DNA of 34,826 bases from Phycisphaerales bacterium (GCA_030748805.1 JASMLG010000071.1:1-34826), one strand, 5' to 3'. Numbered from the stretch's first letter, positions 15,027 through 23,413 are shown. Numbers and translations: made by a program. Notes: generated by a model not told the origin, from the sequence alone.

Positions 15027-15035
15027 ATTCTAACA
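15027..15035 (-). promoter_or_regulatory. Extended -10 element of uvrC
   Basis: TGTTAGAAT on the minus strand is identical to the ALDH promoter element and ends 10 bases before the uvrC ATG at 15016. It predicts a leader of only a few bases and confirms the shorter uvrC start. Confidence 0.45.
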
Positions 15036-15057
15036 GCGGATATATAGAGATATTCCG

Positions 15058-15086
15058 TTGTTTTCTGTCCCTGAATTGAGTACAAT
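15058..15086 (+). promoter_or_regulatory. Promoter of the Cys/Met-rich lipoprotein gene
   Basis: TTGTTT at 15058-15063 and TACAAT at 15081-15086 are separated by 17 bases, the standard spacing, predicting a start near 15093. The -10 lies inside the inverted repeat 15073-15100. Confidence 0.5.
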
Positions 15087-15100
15087 ACACGACTCAATTC
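15073..15100. promoter_or_regulatory. Operator-like inverted repeat over the lipoprotein promoter
   Basis: GAATTGAGT (15073-15081) and ACTCAATTC (15092-15100) are perfect 9-base inverted arms around 10 bases that include the -10 and the predicted start site. This placement is typical of repressor sites. Confidence 0.5.
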
Positions 15101-15139
15101 GTTTTTACCCCTCACGCCCCCTATTTGGAGAATATGACA

Positions 15140-15580
15140 ATGAAACAACTTCTTACTTTAACCCTCGTAGCCGTTCTCGGTTTCGCAGTTATTGGCTGCA
15201 ATAAGACCGAAAAGGTTAACGCTAGTGCAACAGCAGCACAATGCGACCCAGCGAACTGCGGTGACATGAAAAATTGTGATCCTGCAAAATGTGCAAGCAT
15301 GAAAAAAGCGGGTTGCGACAAAATGGGAACCGCTGACTGTCCAATGGCTGCTGCTAAAGCAAAACCAGCTGCTGCAGGAGATAAAAGTTGCTGTGCTAGC
15401 AAGGCAAAAGCAAAGCCAGCTGCTGCAGGTGCTTGTGACCCAGCAAAATGTGGCGATATGAAAGATTGTGATCCTGCAAAATGCGCAAGCATGACTAAGG
15501 GCGCAAAAATGGACTGCGATAAAATGGGCGGCAAAAAAGATGGCAAGATGCCAGCTGGTTGCCCAATGTCCGGCAAATAA
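15140..15580 (+). CDS. Cys/Met-rich repeat lipoprotein
   Basis: The 146-residue product starts with a lipoprotein signal MKQLLTLTLVAVLGFAVIGC (lipobox VIGC). The start at 15140 is chosen because GGAG at 15127-15130 is 9 bases upstream; ATG at 15134 is too close. The mature part is built from repeated modules CDPAKCGDMKDCDPAKCASM (two near-identical copies), CDKM and CPM motifs, and KAKPAAAG linkers. Regularly spaced Cys, Met and Asp suggest binding of soft metal ions such as Cu(I) in the periplasm or at the surface, but this is inference: I do not know the family. It has its own promoter with an operator-like palindrome and a strong terminator, so it is a single-gene unit. Confidence 0.8.
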   Translation: MKQLLTLTLVAVLGFAVIGCNKTEKVNASATAAQCDPANCGDMKNCDPAKCASMKKAGCDKMGTADCPMAAAKAKPAAAGDKSCCASKAKAKPAAAGACDPAKCGDMKDCDPAKCASMTKGAKMDCDKMGGKKDGKMPAGCPMSGK

Positions 15581-15606
15581 ATCACTATTGATTTAAACCA
15601 AACAGT

Positions 15607-15636
15607 AAAGCCCCGCCTTCTGGCGGGGCTTTTTTT
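15607..15636 (+). terminator. Strong intrinsic terminator
   Basis: AAAGCCCCGCC and GGCGGGGCTTT pair around a TTCT loop and are followed by a T-run, directly after the Cys/Met-rich lipoprotein gene. Confidence 0.95.
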
Positions 15637-15640
15637 ACAC

Positions 15641-15717
15641 CAACATGCAAACATATCCAACGCCCGCAAAGGGGACACCCGTGATTCCACCGCTAGCGGT
15701 GGAATTGTATGGATGTC
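15641..15717. repeat. Intergenic repeat family B, copy 1
   Basis: This 77-base unit begins CAACATGCAAACATATCCAA, carries GGGGACA near its middle and ends in ATGTC. It is repeated 84 bases later with three differences. Its centre is a perfect 22-base palindrome (left arm ATTCCACCGCT, right arm AGCGGTGGAAT). Confidence 0.85.
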
Positions 15718-15724
15718 TTTTCGT

Positions 15725-15801
15725 CAACATGCAAACATATCCAACGCACGCAAAGGGAACACCCGTGATTCCACCGCTAGCTGTGGAATTGTATGGATGT
15801 C
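15725..15801. repeat. Intergenic repeat family B, copy 2
   Basis: The second tandem copy differs from the first at three bases, one of which breaks the central palindrome (GCTAGCTGTGG). It continues into TGTCCCC and GCAAAGACGTTCTGAGT, sequences shared with the copy at 23443-23514, and runs up to the pyrC promoter. Confidence 0.85.
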
Positions 15802-15822
15802 CCCCGGCAAAGACGTTCTGAG

Positions 15823-15831
15823 TGCTAAAAT
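15823..15831 (+). promoter_or_regulatory. Extended -10 element of pyrC (leaderless type)
   Basis: TGCTAAAAT is an extended -10 ending 6 bases before the ATG at 15838, with no Shine-Dalgarno in between. It abuts the end of repeat family B, so the repeat may contribute upstream promoter sequence. Confidence 0.5.
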
Positions 15832-15837
15832 AACCAC

Positions 15838-17151
15838 ATGACCACGATGCTCTTACGCTATGGACGAATAATCAATAACGGTCAAGACTTCGTTGGCGAC
15901 GTTCTAATTCGTGACGGGATCATCGAACAAATATGCGATTCAAAAATAAGTGAGTCGAATTGCGACGTTATCGACTGCGAGGGGTGCATCATTTCTCCAG
16001 GACTTATCGATATCCACGTGCATTTTCGCGAGCCCAGCAGTGGGAATCATGAGGAAACCATTGAAACAGGCATTGCCTCAGCAATTAACGGCGGCTTTAC
16101 GACTGTTTGTACTATGCCAAACACTATCCCACCTATCGACACCCCCGAAATGGTCAAATCGGCAATCAATCAAGCAAACCAAATTGGGAAATGCCGAGTC
16201 CTCCCGACCGCATGTGCAACCGCTGGCAGAAAAGGTGAAACCATTGCACCCATCCAAGAAATGGTTTCTTCAGGGGCAATCGCAATCACTGACGATGGTG
16301 ATGTTGTCGAAAACGATGAGATGATGACCGCTGTTTTAAAGGAATGTGCAAAAAACAACGTACCGTTCATGCAACATTGCCAAGATCCAAAAACAACTAT
16401 CGGTGGTGTCATGAACGAAGGTGAAATCCAACGAGAACTTGGCTATGGTCCTTGGGCACGATCAGCAGAAGAATCAATTATTGCTCGCGACATCCTACTC
16501 AACGAATCCATAGGTGCTAAATGGCATGCCCAACATCTCAGCAGTGGTGGTAGTGTTGATTTAATTCGGCAAGCGCAATTAAACGGGCAGCCAATTTCAG
16601 GAGAGGCATCGCCCCACCACTTGTTGCTGACTGATGAAGCATGCCGTGACCTTGGAACTATGGCGAAAATGAACCCGCCACTTCGGGAGCAACAAGACAT
16701 CAATGCTCTTAAGGAAGGAATCGCAGATGGAACAATTACAATCCTAGCAACAGACCATGCTCCACATCCAATGCACACCAAGGACAAACCGTTTTCCGAC
16801 GCATCCTTCGGCATAGTCGGTCTTGACTGTGCACTTGCCCTATATGCCAAGGCGCTTATCGAGGATGGTGTCATCGAGTGGCCGAAGCTACTTACTATGA
16901 TGACTTGCAATCCAGCATCGCTCATCAACCGACCCGACTTAGGCACGCTGAGGGTTGGTGGAATTGCTGACATATCGATTATTGACCCTAATCTCACTTG
17001 GAAAATTGATGCCAATACCTTCAGCTCAACGGCTCGGAATTGCCCATTCGATGGGTGGAACGTCAAAGGCAAGGCGATTGCGACACTATACGGTGGTTCT
17101 ATCGCATTTCAAGACTCCACCTATCGCGTTGAGCATTGCAACAAGGAATGA
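15838..17151 (+). CDS. pyrC: Dihydroorotase, class I
   Basis: Dihydroorotase cyclises carbamoyl-aspartate to dihydroorotate, the third step of pyrimidine synthesis. The 437-residue protein has all amidohydrolase metal ligands: HVH in DIHVHFREP (60 and 62), the bridging Asp in ITDDGD (152/153), His in FMQHCQD (180), His in WHAQHLSS (233) and the catalytic Asp in ATDHAPH (306). Length and DIHVHFREP place it in class I. The other pyrimidine genes are not in the window. The ATG at 15838 is chosen over 15847 because of the -10 spacing. The rpsB promoter overlaps its last codons. Confidence 0.94.
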   Translation: MTTMLLRYGRIINNGQDFVGDVLIRDGIIEQICDSKISESNCDVIDCEGCIISPGLIDIHVHFREPSSGNHEETIETGIASAINGGFTTVCTMPNTIPPIDTPEMVKSAINQANQIGKCRVLPTACATAGRKGETIAPIQEMVSSGAIAITDDGDVVENDEMMTAVLKECAKNNVPFMQHCQDPKTTIGGVMNEGEIQRELGYGPWARSAEESIIARDILLNESIGAKWHAQHLSSGGSVDLIRQAQLNGQPISGEASPHHLLLTDEACRDLGTMAKMNPPLREQQDINALKEGIADGTITILATDHAPHPMHTKDKPFSDASFGIVGLDCALALYAKALIEDGVIEWPKLLTMMTCNPASLINRPDLGTLRVGGIADISIIDPNLTWKIDANTFSSTARNCPFDGWNVKGKAIATLYGGSIAFQDSTYRVEHCNKE

Positions 17152-17164
17152 ATTAGTATAAAAT
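17136..17164 (+). promoter_or_regulatory. rpsB-tsf promoter
   Basis: TTGCAA (17136-17141) and TAAAAT (17159-17164) are 17 bases apart, straddling the pyrC stop codon. The predicted start near 17171 gives a leader of about 155 bases. Confidence 0.6.
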
Positions 17165-17170
17165 ACCCCG

Positions 17171-17326
17171 TTCAGTTCTCTTTTTGAGCAACGACCATTG
17201 GTGAGGTGGGCTCACCTACTGGTTGCACTTACTACCGTAACCAATAGATAGAGGTTACAAACGTGAAGCGCCCTTGTGCAGATGTTGCCCACACATCTTG
17301 CCGGTGTCGCTGTAAAGGAATGATTC
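17171..17326 (+). promoter_or_regulatory. Structured 5' leader of rpsB (candidate r-protein autoregulatory element)
   Basis: Three stem-loops can be drawn. The first has ACCA/TGGT plus GGTGAG/CTCACC at 17194-17223. The second has GTAACC/GGTTAC at 17237-17258. The third has AGATGT/ACATCT at 17280-17298. AAAGGA at 17314-17319 is the ribosome binding site, 7 bases before the ATG. Autoregulatory leaders before rpsB are known in other bacteria; whether this is homologous is not shown. Confidence 0.5.
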
Positions 17327-18220
17327 ATGAGCGAATCGAAAAACGACATTGTCAGCAATCTCCTCGAAGCTGGCATCCACTTCGGACAACGCCGAAGTAA
17401 CTGGAATCCAAAGATGAAACCTTATATCTGGGGTGTTCGTAACGGACTTCATATCATTGATATCCGCGAAACAGTAAAGGGTTTACTTCGCGCTAAGAAG
17501 TTTATTCAAGAGACAGTTTCAGGTGGAAAAGACGTTGTTTTTGTTGGAACAAAACGACAATCACAGGCAGCGGTTCAAAAATACGCAAGCGAAGCTGGAA
17601 TGCCTTGGGTAACAGAACGTTGGCTCGGTGGAACTTTAACTAATTTTGCAACAATTCGATCACGGCTCAAGCGTCTCAATAAACTTGAGAAATTAGTTGA
17701 GTCGGGTGAAATTGAAACGTATTCGAAGAAGATGACATCTCAACTTATGAGAGAGAAAGCAAAAATTACCAGAAACTTAGATGGCATTCGAAATATGAGC
17801 AAATTGCCAGGTGTAATGGTTGTAATTGATGCCAATAATGAAACAAATGCTCTACGAGAAGCAAAAGCCCTTCGCATTCCAACTATTGGACTAGTAGATA
17901 CTGATGGGGATCCAGAACTTGTAGACCTTCCAATTCCTGGAAATGATGATTCTCTACGTTCCATCGAAGTAGTTATCGCATCTCTTATGGAATCAGTAAG
18001 TGAAGGTTTACAAGGACGACATGCAAGAGAGGTTGCATTAGAAAAGAAAGCAGCAGAAGAAGCTCGCGCTTCTGCTGCACAAGAAGAAAATCGACAGCGA
18101 TCTTCACGAACTACATTTAAAGCAGATGAGGAAATACCTGCTGCAGAACCTGAGGGTTCAACTGCAACTGCCGTAGCAGAAGAAGAAACAGAACCAGCTA
18201 CTAATTCTGACAAATCATAA
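17327..18220 (+). CDS. rpsB: 30S ribosomal protein S2
   Basis: The 297-residue protein is a standard S2 over its first 230 or so residues: LLEAGIHFGQRRSNWNPKMKPYI at the N-terminus, FVGTKRQ, ERWLGGTLTNF, and the PGVMVVIDANNE and PTIGLVDTDGDP segments. It then carries an Ala/Glu-rich acidic extension of about 60 residues, longer than in E. coli S2. S2 sits on the solvent side of the small subunit and recruits S1. It is followed 28 bases later by tsf, the conserved rpsB-tsf operon. Confidence 0.98.
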   Translation: MSESKNDIVSNLLEAGIHFGQRRSNWNPKMKPYIWGVRNGLHIIDIRETVKGLLRAKKFIQETVSGGKDVVFVGTKRQSQAAVQKYASEAGMPWVTERWLGGTLTNFATIRSRLKRLNKLEKLVESGEIETYSKKMTSQLMREKAKITRNLDGIRNMSKLPGVMVVIDANNETNALREAKALRIPTIGLVDTDGDPELVDLPIPGNDDSLRSIEVVIASLMESVSEGLQGRHAREVALEKKAAEEARASAAQEENRQRSSRTTFKADEEIPAAEPEGSTATAVAEEETEPATNSDKS

Positions 18221-18248
18221 ACACTGTAAAACTATCGGAGAAATAACT

Positions 18249-19037
18249 ATGAGTTTTACCGCAAAAGACGTAATGGGTCTTAGACAAAAAACAGGCCTCG
18301 GTATGATGGATTGCAAAAAGGCATTAACCGAAACTAATGGAGATCCTACTGCTGCTGAAGAATGGTTAAGGGAAACCAAAAAGGGCAAAATGGACAAGCG
18401 CACTGAACGGACTACGGGTGAAGGTCAAATTTGTATTGCTATCAACGATGACTGCGCAGCAATCGTAGAAGTGAGAACTGAGACCGACTTCACTGCTAGA
18501 AATGAGAATTTCGTAGAAGCGGTAGAAAAAATTGCCAATCTAGCCCTTGATGCAACTGATGGTGAAGTGGAAGCAAGTGATGAGATATCTAAATATGTTG
18601 ACGACCTACGTATAACAACTGGGGAAAATGCAAACTACGCTCGGGGGTTTAAATACAGCGGTGGAAATTATGGACAATATATTCACCATGATGGCAAGAG
18701 AGCATGTCTCATTAGATACTTGGGTGATATCGATAATACGACTGTGAAAGGAATCTGCCAACACATTGTCTTTCATGATCCGATGGGAATTTCAGCAGAT
18801 GACGTTCCTTCTGAGACAATTGAGAAGATTCGCACTGATGCTATTCAAGAAGCAAAAGATACAGGTAAGAACGAAGAAATTGCTCAAAAGATGGCTGAAG
18901 GCAAGGTCAGAAAGCACTTGCAAGAAAATACACTCCTTGCTCAGAAGTACGTCCTCGACGAATCAAAGTCGATTCAAGATTTGCTCACTAACGGAGCAAG
19001 TATCACTGCATTTATCCGCTACACTCTCGGCGGCTAA
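18249..19037 (+). CDS. tsf: Translation elongation factor Ts
   Basis: EF-Ts exchanges GDP for GTP on EF-Tu. The 262-residue protein has the N-terminal UBA-like segment with TGLGMMDCKKAL and the core motif VRTETDFTARNENF that contacts EF-Tu. Length is close to the usual 280-300. GGAG at 18237-18240 lies 8 bases before the ATG. It is the second gene of the rpsB operon and is followed by an intrinsic terminator. Confidence 0.97.
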   Translation: MSFTAKDVMGLRQKTGLGMMDCKKALTETNGDPTAAEEWLRETKKGKMDKRTERTTGEGQICIAINDDCAAIVEVRTETDFTARNENFVEAVEKIANLALDATDGEVEASDEISKYVDDLRITTGENANYARGFKYSGGNYGQYIHHDGKRACLIRYLGDIDNTTVKGICQHIVFHDPMGISADDVPSETIEKIRTDAIQEAKDTGKNEEIAQKMAEGKVRKHLQENTLLAQKYVLDESKSIQDLLTNGASITAFIRYTLGG

Positions 19038-19060
19038 GTTCTCCAAAAAACAAATTTTAA

Positions 19061-19088
19061 AAAACCTCGCCAGTGGCGAGTTTTTTTT
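19061..19088 (+). terminator. Intrinsic terminator of the rpsB-tsf operon
   Basis: CTCGCC/GGCGAG stem, flanked by AAAAC on the left and eight T residues on the right, 24 bases after the tsf stop. The remaining gap to 19206 shows nothing recognisable. Confidence 0.9.
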
Positions 19089-19206
19089 ATTGCTGTAAGT
19101 TAATTCCACAGTGAAATTAATTTGGTTCTCAGAAGTCCAGCAGGCCGCCCTAACTTTAGCAATAACAACGAGTTGCAGTTATGTGAAGCGTTTTAAAAGT
19201 GAAAAA

Positions 19207-20808
19207 TCAATTTATGCCCGCTGGCGCTCCACCCTTTCTTGGGTCGCTTGCGGGCTTCAAATAGCCATCTTCTACTTGAATTACTTGCACAACACCGATG
19301 TTTGGTCTTGTTTTGATTTCATATCCAATCCCAGACAAATGTGATTCTATTGATGAATTACGATAATTCTCTTCTACGTAAACCCTATCGGGTAGCCATT
19401 GATGGTGGACTCTGCCTCGATTTAGCGCTTCTACTGGTTCGTCACCAAACCAGAGAATGTTGAGCAAAACTTGAACGACTCCAGAAATAATCCGAGGACC
19501 ACCAGAAGCACCGAGTGCCAAAACAGGAACACCATCGCGGGCAACAATTGTCGGTGACATACTTGATAGCGGTCGCTTTCCTGGCTCAGGTAAGTTTTTG
19601 TCTGATTGCCGAAGTCCATATACATTTGCACCGTTTGGAGACGAAAAATCATCCATCTCGTTATTTAACATAAATCCAAATGGACTAACAAAAACAAGCG
19701 AGCCAAACGAAGTGTTAATGGTTTCCGTTGCAGAAACCATCATCCCGTCTTTATCTACGACGCATAGGTGGCTTGTCCCATCATCATCTGAAGGTGGCGT
19801 AACAGAACCATAAGAATAAGTGTCTGCGGTTTCACCTATCACAATTCTTGAAGCCAACTCATCAAGATACACTTCATCGAGTAACTCCTGCACTGGAACA
19901 TCAACGAATGCAGCGTCTGCTAAATGCTCAGCGCGATCTGCGAACGCATGCTTCATGGACTCAATTAATAATTGAAAAAATACTGGTTCGTCAAATTGCT
20001 TTGCACATAACCGAGAAAGCAATCCAACTATTTCTGCAATTGCAACACCGCCACTGCTTGGTGGTGGCATTGCGACTAGTACATCACCTCCACCAATATC
20101 TATTTTCAAAGGCGTTTCCCATCGAGGCGCATAATTTCCCAAATCATCTAAGGAAAGGTGTCCACTCGTTGCCTGTATTATCGATGCTGCTACCTCACCT
20201 TGATAAAATCCACTGGCACCTTTTTCCGAAATCAATTTGAGCACTTTTGCCTGCTGTTTGTTTTCGGTAAGAGAATCGAATTCGATATCTGCATAATCAG
20301 GATATTTATTAAGAATCGGTTTGAGTGACTCAACAGCTGCCCGAAATGCCTTGTCGATTTTGTACGTCCCATTTGCCAATCGAATTGCAGGTGCCATCAC
20401 TTTCTCGCGAGTTAACACTCCATAGCGATCGTGTGCAGCAAGCAAACCAGCAACAGTTCCGGGAACCCCAACTGCTGTACCACCAACACGGCTACTGTGC
20501 GTTTCAAAGAATTGTTTGTCTACTTTCCCAGGGGCGGTTTCACGGTAATTCAATGCAACTGGTTCCATATCTGGTGAATCAATCAACATAAACCCGCCAC
20601 CGCCAATGCCGCAGGAAAATGGCCGAACGACACTCAAAGCAAAACTTGTTGCAACTGCTGCATCGACTGCATTGCCTCCTTGCTCAAGAATATCAACTCC
20701 TGCTTGCGATGCCAAGTAGTGGTCTGCAGCAACTGTTCCGCCCGTATATGTTTGTTGCTTTGCAGCACAACCAAACAAACAAAAAAGTAAAACGAAACAT
20801 TTCAACAT
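19207..20808 (-). CDS. ggt: Gamma-glutamyltransferase, lipoprotein form
   Basis: A 533-residue gamma-glutamyltranspeptidase precursor, which cleaves glutathione and other gamma-glutamyl compounds outside the cytoplasm. The N-terminus MLKCFVLLFCLFGC is a lipoprotein signal (lipobox LFGC). The large subunit has VRPFSCGIGGGGFML. Autocleavage should occur before the Thr in DDDGTSHLCVVD (about T345), which becomes the catalytic nucleophile of the small subunit. NNEMDDFSSP, KRPLSSMSPTI and LGASGGPRI are conserved active-site segments. The start overlaps the end of the preceding isomerase-like gene by 7 bases, so the two form an operon. Confidence 0.94.
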   Translation of the reverse strand: MLKCFVLLFCLFGCAAKQQTYTGGTVAADHYLASQAGVDILEQGGNAVDAAVATSFALSVVRPFSCGIGGGGFMLIDSPDMEPVALNYRETAPGKVDKQFFETHSSRVGGTAVGVPGTVAGLLAAHDRYGVLTREKVMAPAIRLANGTYKIDKAFRAAVESLKPILNKYPDYADIEFDSLTENKQQAKVLKLISEKGASGFYQGEVAASIIQATSGHLSLDDLGNYAPRWETPLKIDIGGGDVLVAMPPPSSGGVAIAEIVGLLSRLCAKQFDEPVFFQLLIESMKHAFADRAEHLADAAFVDVPVQELLDEVYLDELASRIVIGETADTYSYGSVTPPSDDDGTSHLCVVDKDGMMVSATETINTSFGSLVFVSPFGFMLNNEMDDFSSPNGANVYGLRQSDKNLPEPGKRPLSSMSPTIVARDGVPVLALGASGGPRIISGVVQVLLNILWFGDEPVEALNRGRVHHQWLPDRVYVEENYRNSSIESHLSGIGYEIKTRPNIGVVQVIQVEDGYLKPASDPRKGGAPAGIN

Positions 20809-21614
20809 GCGCCTAGTTCCTCTAGCATTGCTTTTGCCTGAATAATATCGCCAATTCGATTGTCACCACCTTCGCGTTCGATGACTAGATTACAATTCCC
20901 AGGCACAAGTTTCAAAAACAACTTCCAATCCACGTCGCCTTCCCCAGCAACGGTTTCCGTTCCCCATGTTCCCGAAACTTCAGTAACTTTTGCATCCTTA
21001 ATATGTACTTGTTTCACCCAATGTTGAAGTTTTTGCATCGCTTCAATCGGATCGCCCTTCCCATACAAAATCATGTTCGCTGGGTCGAAGTTGACACCAA
21101 GAGAAGGGTAAGAAAGTTCTTCCAAAACTGTTACAACGCTGTCCGCTCGTTCTTGACCTGTCTCTAACCCTAGCAGCAATTCTCTATTTGCAAACTCTTC
21201 TGTAAGTTCACTCAAACGTTCGAGCATTTTCCTCCGCTCACCACATTGCTCCTTCGGAATAAATCCAGCATGAAATGTTACAAGTGAAATCCCCATTTCA
21301 GCAGCAACGTCACCTATTCTCTTGGCATTTTCTATAGTCGACTCCCACATTTCATCACGTCGCAATCCGCCTGTCTTTGCAATTGTATCCAGCGACGTGT
21401 AATCCTCACCAAATGCCTCAAACATCCCACTAATAACTGTGATGCCTGAGTCCCTAAGAACCAACTCGCATTCCTTCCAAGCAGCATTATGCATCAGTGG
21501 CAAAAGTGCCAGTTGAATACTATCTATCCCACACTCTCTGCAGGCAGAAACGAGTTCTTGGGGGTTCTTTGGCTGTACGCTCCAACTACAAAATGCTAAT
21601 AGTCGACTGTTCAT
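20802..21614 (-). CDS. Sugar phosphate isomerase/epimerase-like TIM-barrel protein
   Basis: A 270-residue member of the xylose-isomerase-like TIM-barrel family (AP endonuclease 2 fold). Metal-ligand positions are recognisable: Glu in LLLGLETGQ, Asp in LGVNFDPANM, His in KQVHIKDAK, and Glu in LVIEREGG. TFHAGF is another conserved strand. Members isomerise or epimerise sugars and inositols; the substrate is unknown here. It is cytoplasmic by the absence of a signal peptide. It is the first gene of an operon with ggt (7-base overlap). A TATGCT hexamer 7 bases before the ATG suggests a leaderless start. Confidence 0.85.
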   Translation of the reverse strand: MNSRLLAFCSWSVQPKNPQELVSACRECGIDSIQLALLPLMHNAAWKECELVLRDSGITVISGMFEAFGEDYTSLDTIAKTGGLRRDEMWESTIENAKRIGDVAAEMGISLVTFHAGFIPKEQCGERRKMLERLSELTEEFANRELLLGLETGQERADSVVTVLEELSYPSLGVNFDPANMILYGKGDPIEAMQKLQHWVKQVHIKDAKVTEVSGTWGTETVAGEGDVDWKLFLKLVPGNCNLVIEREGGDNRIGDIIQAKAMLEELGAC

Positions 21615-21621
21615 TCAAGGT

Positions 21622-21627
21622 AGCATA
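21622..21627 (-). promoter_or_regulatory. Possible -10 of the isomerase-ggt operon
   Basis: TATGCT on the minus strand ends 7 bases before the ATG. On the plus strand the overlapping TAGAAT at 21626-21631 could serve the divergent gene at 21657. Both hexamers are imperfect. Confidence 0.3.
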
Positions 21628-21656
21628 GAATACACACTCAAACCAAGCACACCATT

Positions 21657-22295
21657 ATGAGTATTTCTTCAACCCAATCTTCTCCACCACCTGTGGAACA
21701 ACCGCCAAAGGAACAATGTGAAACTCAACCAGTGGCAGAGGAGAACTTGTCTTTTTGGGAAAAGGTTGAAGCTTATATAACACGATTGAGTACCAAAAAT
21801 AATTTTTGGCATAGAGTGTGTTCACTAATATGGTTGCCATTTGCCTTTCGCAGTGGAATCTCCATGCGACGAATTTCTCGTGACCGTTTTACCGCAGTAC
21901 TTCCATTTAAACGATCAAACAGAAATTTCTATAACGCTATGGCTGGTGCCTCGTTGCTTGGGAACAGCGAAGTTGCGGCTGGAATGTTTTTATTCAAACA
22001 TTGCGGAAGCGACTACGCCGTTGTTTGTAAAAACATGTCCTATAAATTTCTACGTCCATGCTACGGTCCAGCAATTTATAACGTTCGCGATGCAGAGCAA
22101 GTTGGAACTGAACTTAACAATCAAATGAGTACTCGTAAAGAGTTTAATATTACATTCATCATGGACATTACTCAAAAGTTACATAAAAAAGGTCGCGAAG
22201 TCCGAGTTGGCAGATGCGAAATCACCTTCCACTGCACACCAAAGTCGATGATGAAGGAACGGGCAACAAGACGCAAAGCCCGCGACCAAAAGTGA
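21657..22295 (+). CDS. Hotdog-fold protein, DUF4442-like
   Basis: A 212-residue protein with a Pro/Glu-rich N-terminal 30 residues and a basic C-terminus (KERATRRKARDQK). The central part (RFTAVLPFKRSNRNFYNAMAG, ASLLGNSEVAAGMFLF, MSYKFLRPCYGP) resembles the DUF4442/PaaI-type hotdog fold, many members of which are acyl-CoA thioesterases. I rate the fold assignment as moderate and cannot give a substrate. The stop overlaps the GTG start of the next gene (GTGA), so the two are coupled and may act together at the membrane. Confidence 0.6.
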   Translation: MSISSTQSSPPPVEQPPKEQCETQPVAEENLSFWEKVEAYITRLSTKNNFWHRVCSLIWLPFAFRSGISMRRISRDRFTAVLPFKRSNRNFYNAMAGASLLGNSEVAAGMFLFKHCGSDYAVVCKNMSYKFLRPCYGPAIYNVRDAEQVGTELNNQMSTRKEFNITFIMDITQKLHKKGREVRVGRCEITFHCTPKSMMKERATRRKARDQK

Positions 22296-23413
22296 ACGTT
22301 TTAAAAACCATTGGTTGGGGTTTGTATCTTTCGTGCAGTTGGACATGGTGTATTGGTATGTTCTTACCTGTCATTCTGATGCATCGATATGGTTGGCTCG
22401 GTTTTTGGATTTTTTCAATACCAAACGTTATTGGCTGCACTGCGTTTGGTTATGTTCTTAGAACACCTGAGCGCTCAAAAGAACTTGTTGAAAAATACAA
22501 AACCGCAATTTCACTTTTTGCAATCGTCACCGTTGCGTTTCACATTTTCTTTATCGCAATGATTGGGCTTGTCTACTTCAATAATTTTTCATTAGGAGTT
22601 ATGTCCCTTTGGGTTCCGTTTTGCATTCTTCTTGCAGGTGCATTTCTCGCATTTCTTCCGACAAAAGTATGGCCAATCATTGCAGCCATTCTATGGGTAT
22701 TTTCGGTTATTGCTGGGCTTACATTCCTCCCCTTTAAAGAAGTACCACAAGGAGAAATGCCATGGCAAGATGCGATTTGGCTCTTGCCTATTACGACATT
22801 CGGTTTTTTCTTAAGCCCATATCTTGATCCAACATTCCACCGAGCGCTTCAATGTTCACCGAGTAAACATTCGTTTGGTATCTTTGGCCTTACTTTTATT
22901 GTTATGATTGGAATAACAACTGCATATTTAGGAATCGCATCTCCAAATTTAGATAGCACTATTTTTAACTTTAGCATTTTACTCGGGCTGCATTTTGCAC
23001 TGCAATCAATCTTCACAATTGGAGCGCACATTAAAGAAGGTCTTCGCATCGAACTTGACAAACGAAAGCCGTTGTTCATTGTAATTCTTGCTTTTGCATG
23101 CTTGATTGCTGTTGGGATTGCCCACCGAGCAGGTGGTGTTTCACCCTCAGGAAACTGGCTGCCTCAGTGGCAAGATGATTATCTAAGGTTCTTTGTGTTT
23201 TACGGTTTAATTTTCCCAGGCCTTGTTGCAACGTTCATGCTCACCAGACGAACTTTCACACCAATACGCGTTGCACTCTTTGCACTCATTGCGTTGCTAT
23301 CACTTCCCCTGCTTGAAATCGGCTACCTCGGAAATCAAGCGTGGCTCTCGGTCTTGCCCGTAGTCGTACTTCTTACTTGGGCTTTTGCTGATAGGACAAA
23401 GTCCGTTTCTTAA
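22292..23413 (+). CDS. Polytopic membrane protein of unknown function
   Basis: From the GTG at 22292 the protein has 373 residues and about ten hydrophobic helices, for example GWGLYLSCSWTWCIGMFLPV, PTKVWPIIAAILWVFSVIAG and VALFALIALLSLPLLEIGYL. The first helices weakly recall sodium/solute symporters, but I cannot identify the family. An ATG at 22214 would add 26 residues that merely re-read the upstream gene in another frame, so I rejected it. It is translationally coupled to the hotdog-like gene and convergent with secA, with a family B repeat between. Confidence 0.7.
   Translation: MNVLKTIGWGLYLSCSWTWCIGMFLPVILMHRYGWLGFWIFSIPNVIGCTAFGYVLRTPERSKELVEKYKTAISLFAIVTVAFHIFFIAMIGLVYFNNFSLGVMSLWVPFCILLAGAFLAFLPTKVWPIIAAILWVFSVIAGLTFLPFKEVPQGEMPWQDAIWLLPITTFGFFLSPYLDPTFHRALQCSPSKHSFGIFGLTFIVMIGITTAYLGIASPNLDSTIFNFSILLGLHFALQSIFTIGAHIKEGLRIELDKRKPLFIVILAFACLIAVGIAHRAGGVSPSGNWLPQWQDDYLRFFVFYGLIFPGLVATFMLTRRTFTPIRVALFALIALLSLPLLEIGYLGNQAWLSVLPVVVLLTWAFADRTKSVS

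Noticed and set aside
15017..15148. 44-residue N-terminal extension of UvrC
   Set aside because: Not conserved with UvrC, runs through the lipoprotein promoter region, and contains the extended -10 element just before the ATG at 15016.
15121..15690. Minus-strand open frame opposite the Cys/Met-rich lipoprotein
   Set aside because: Its repeats are the complement of the lipoprotein repeats, and the plus-strand frame has a promoter, lipobox and terminator.
15641..15801. Two tandem 77-base repeats considered as a CRISPR array
   Set aside because: Only two copies, with a 7-base spacer, internal palindromes and no cas genes; better explained as REP-like hairpin elements.
19089..19206. Gap between tsf and ggt searched for a small RNA or gene
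   Set aside because: Beyond the terminator no promoter, structure or plausible frame was evident.
22214..22291. ATG 22214 start for the membrane protein
   Set aside because: These codons only re-read the hotdog-like gene in another frame; GTG 22292 gives the usual four-base overlap.
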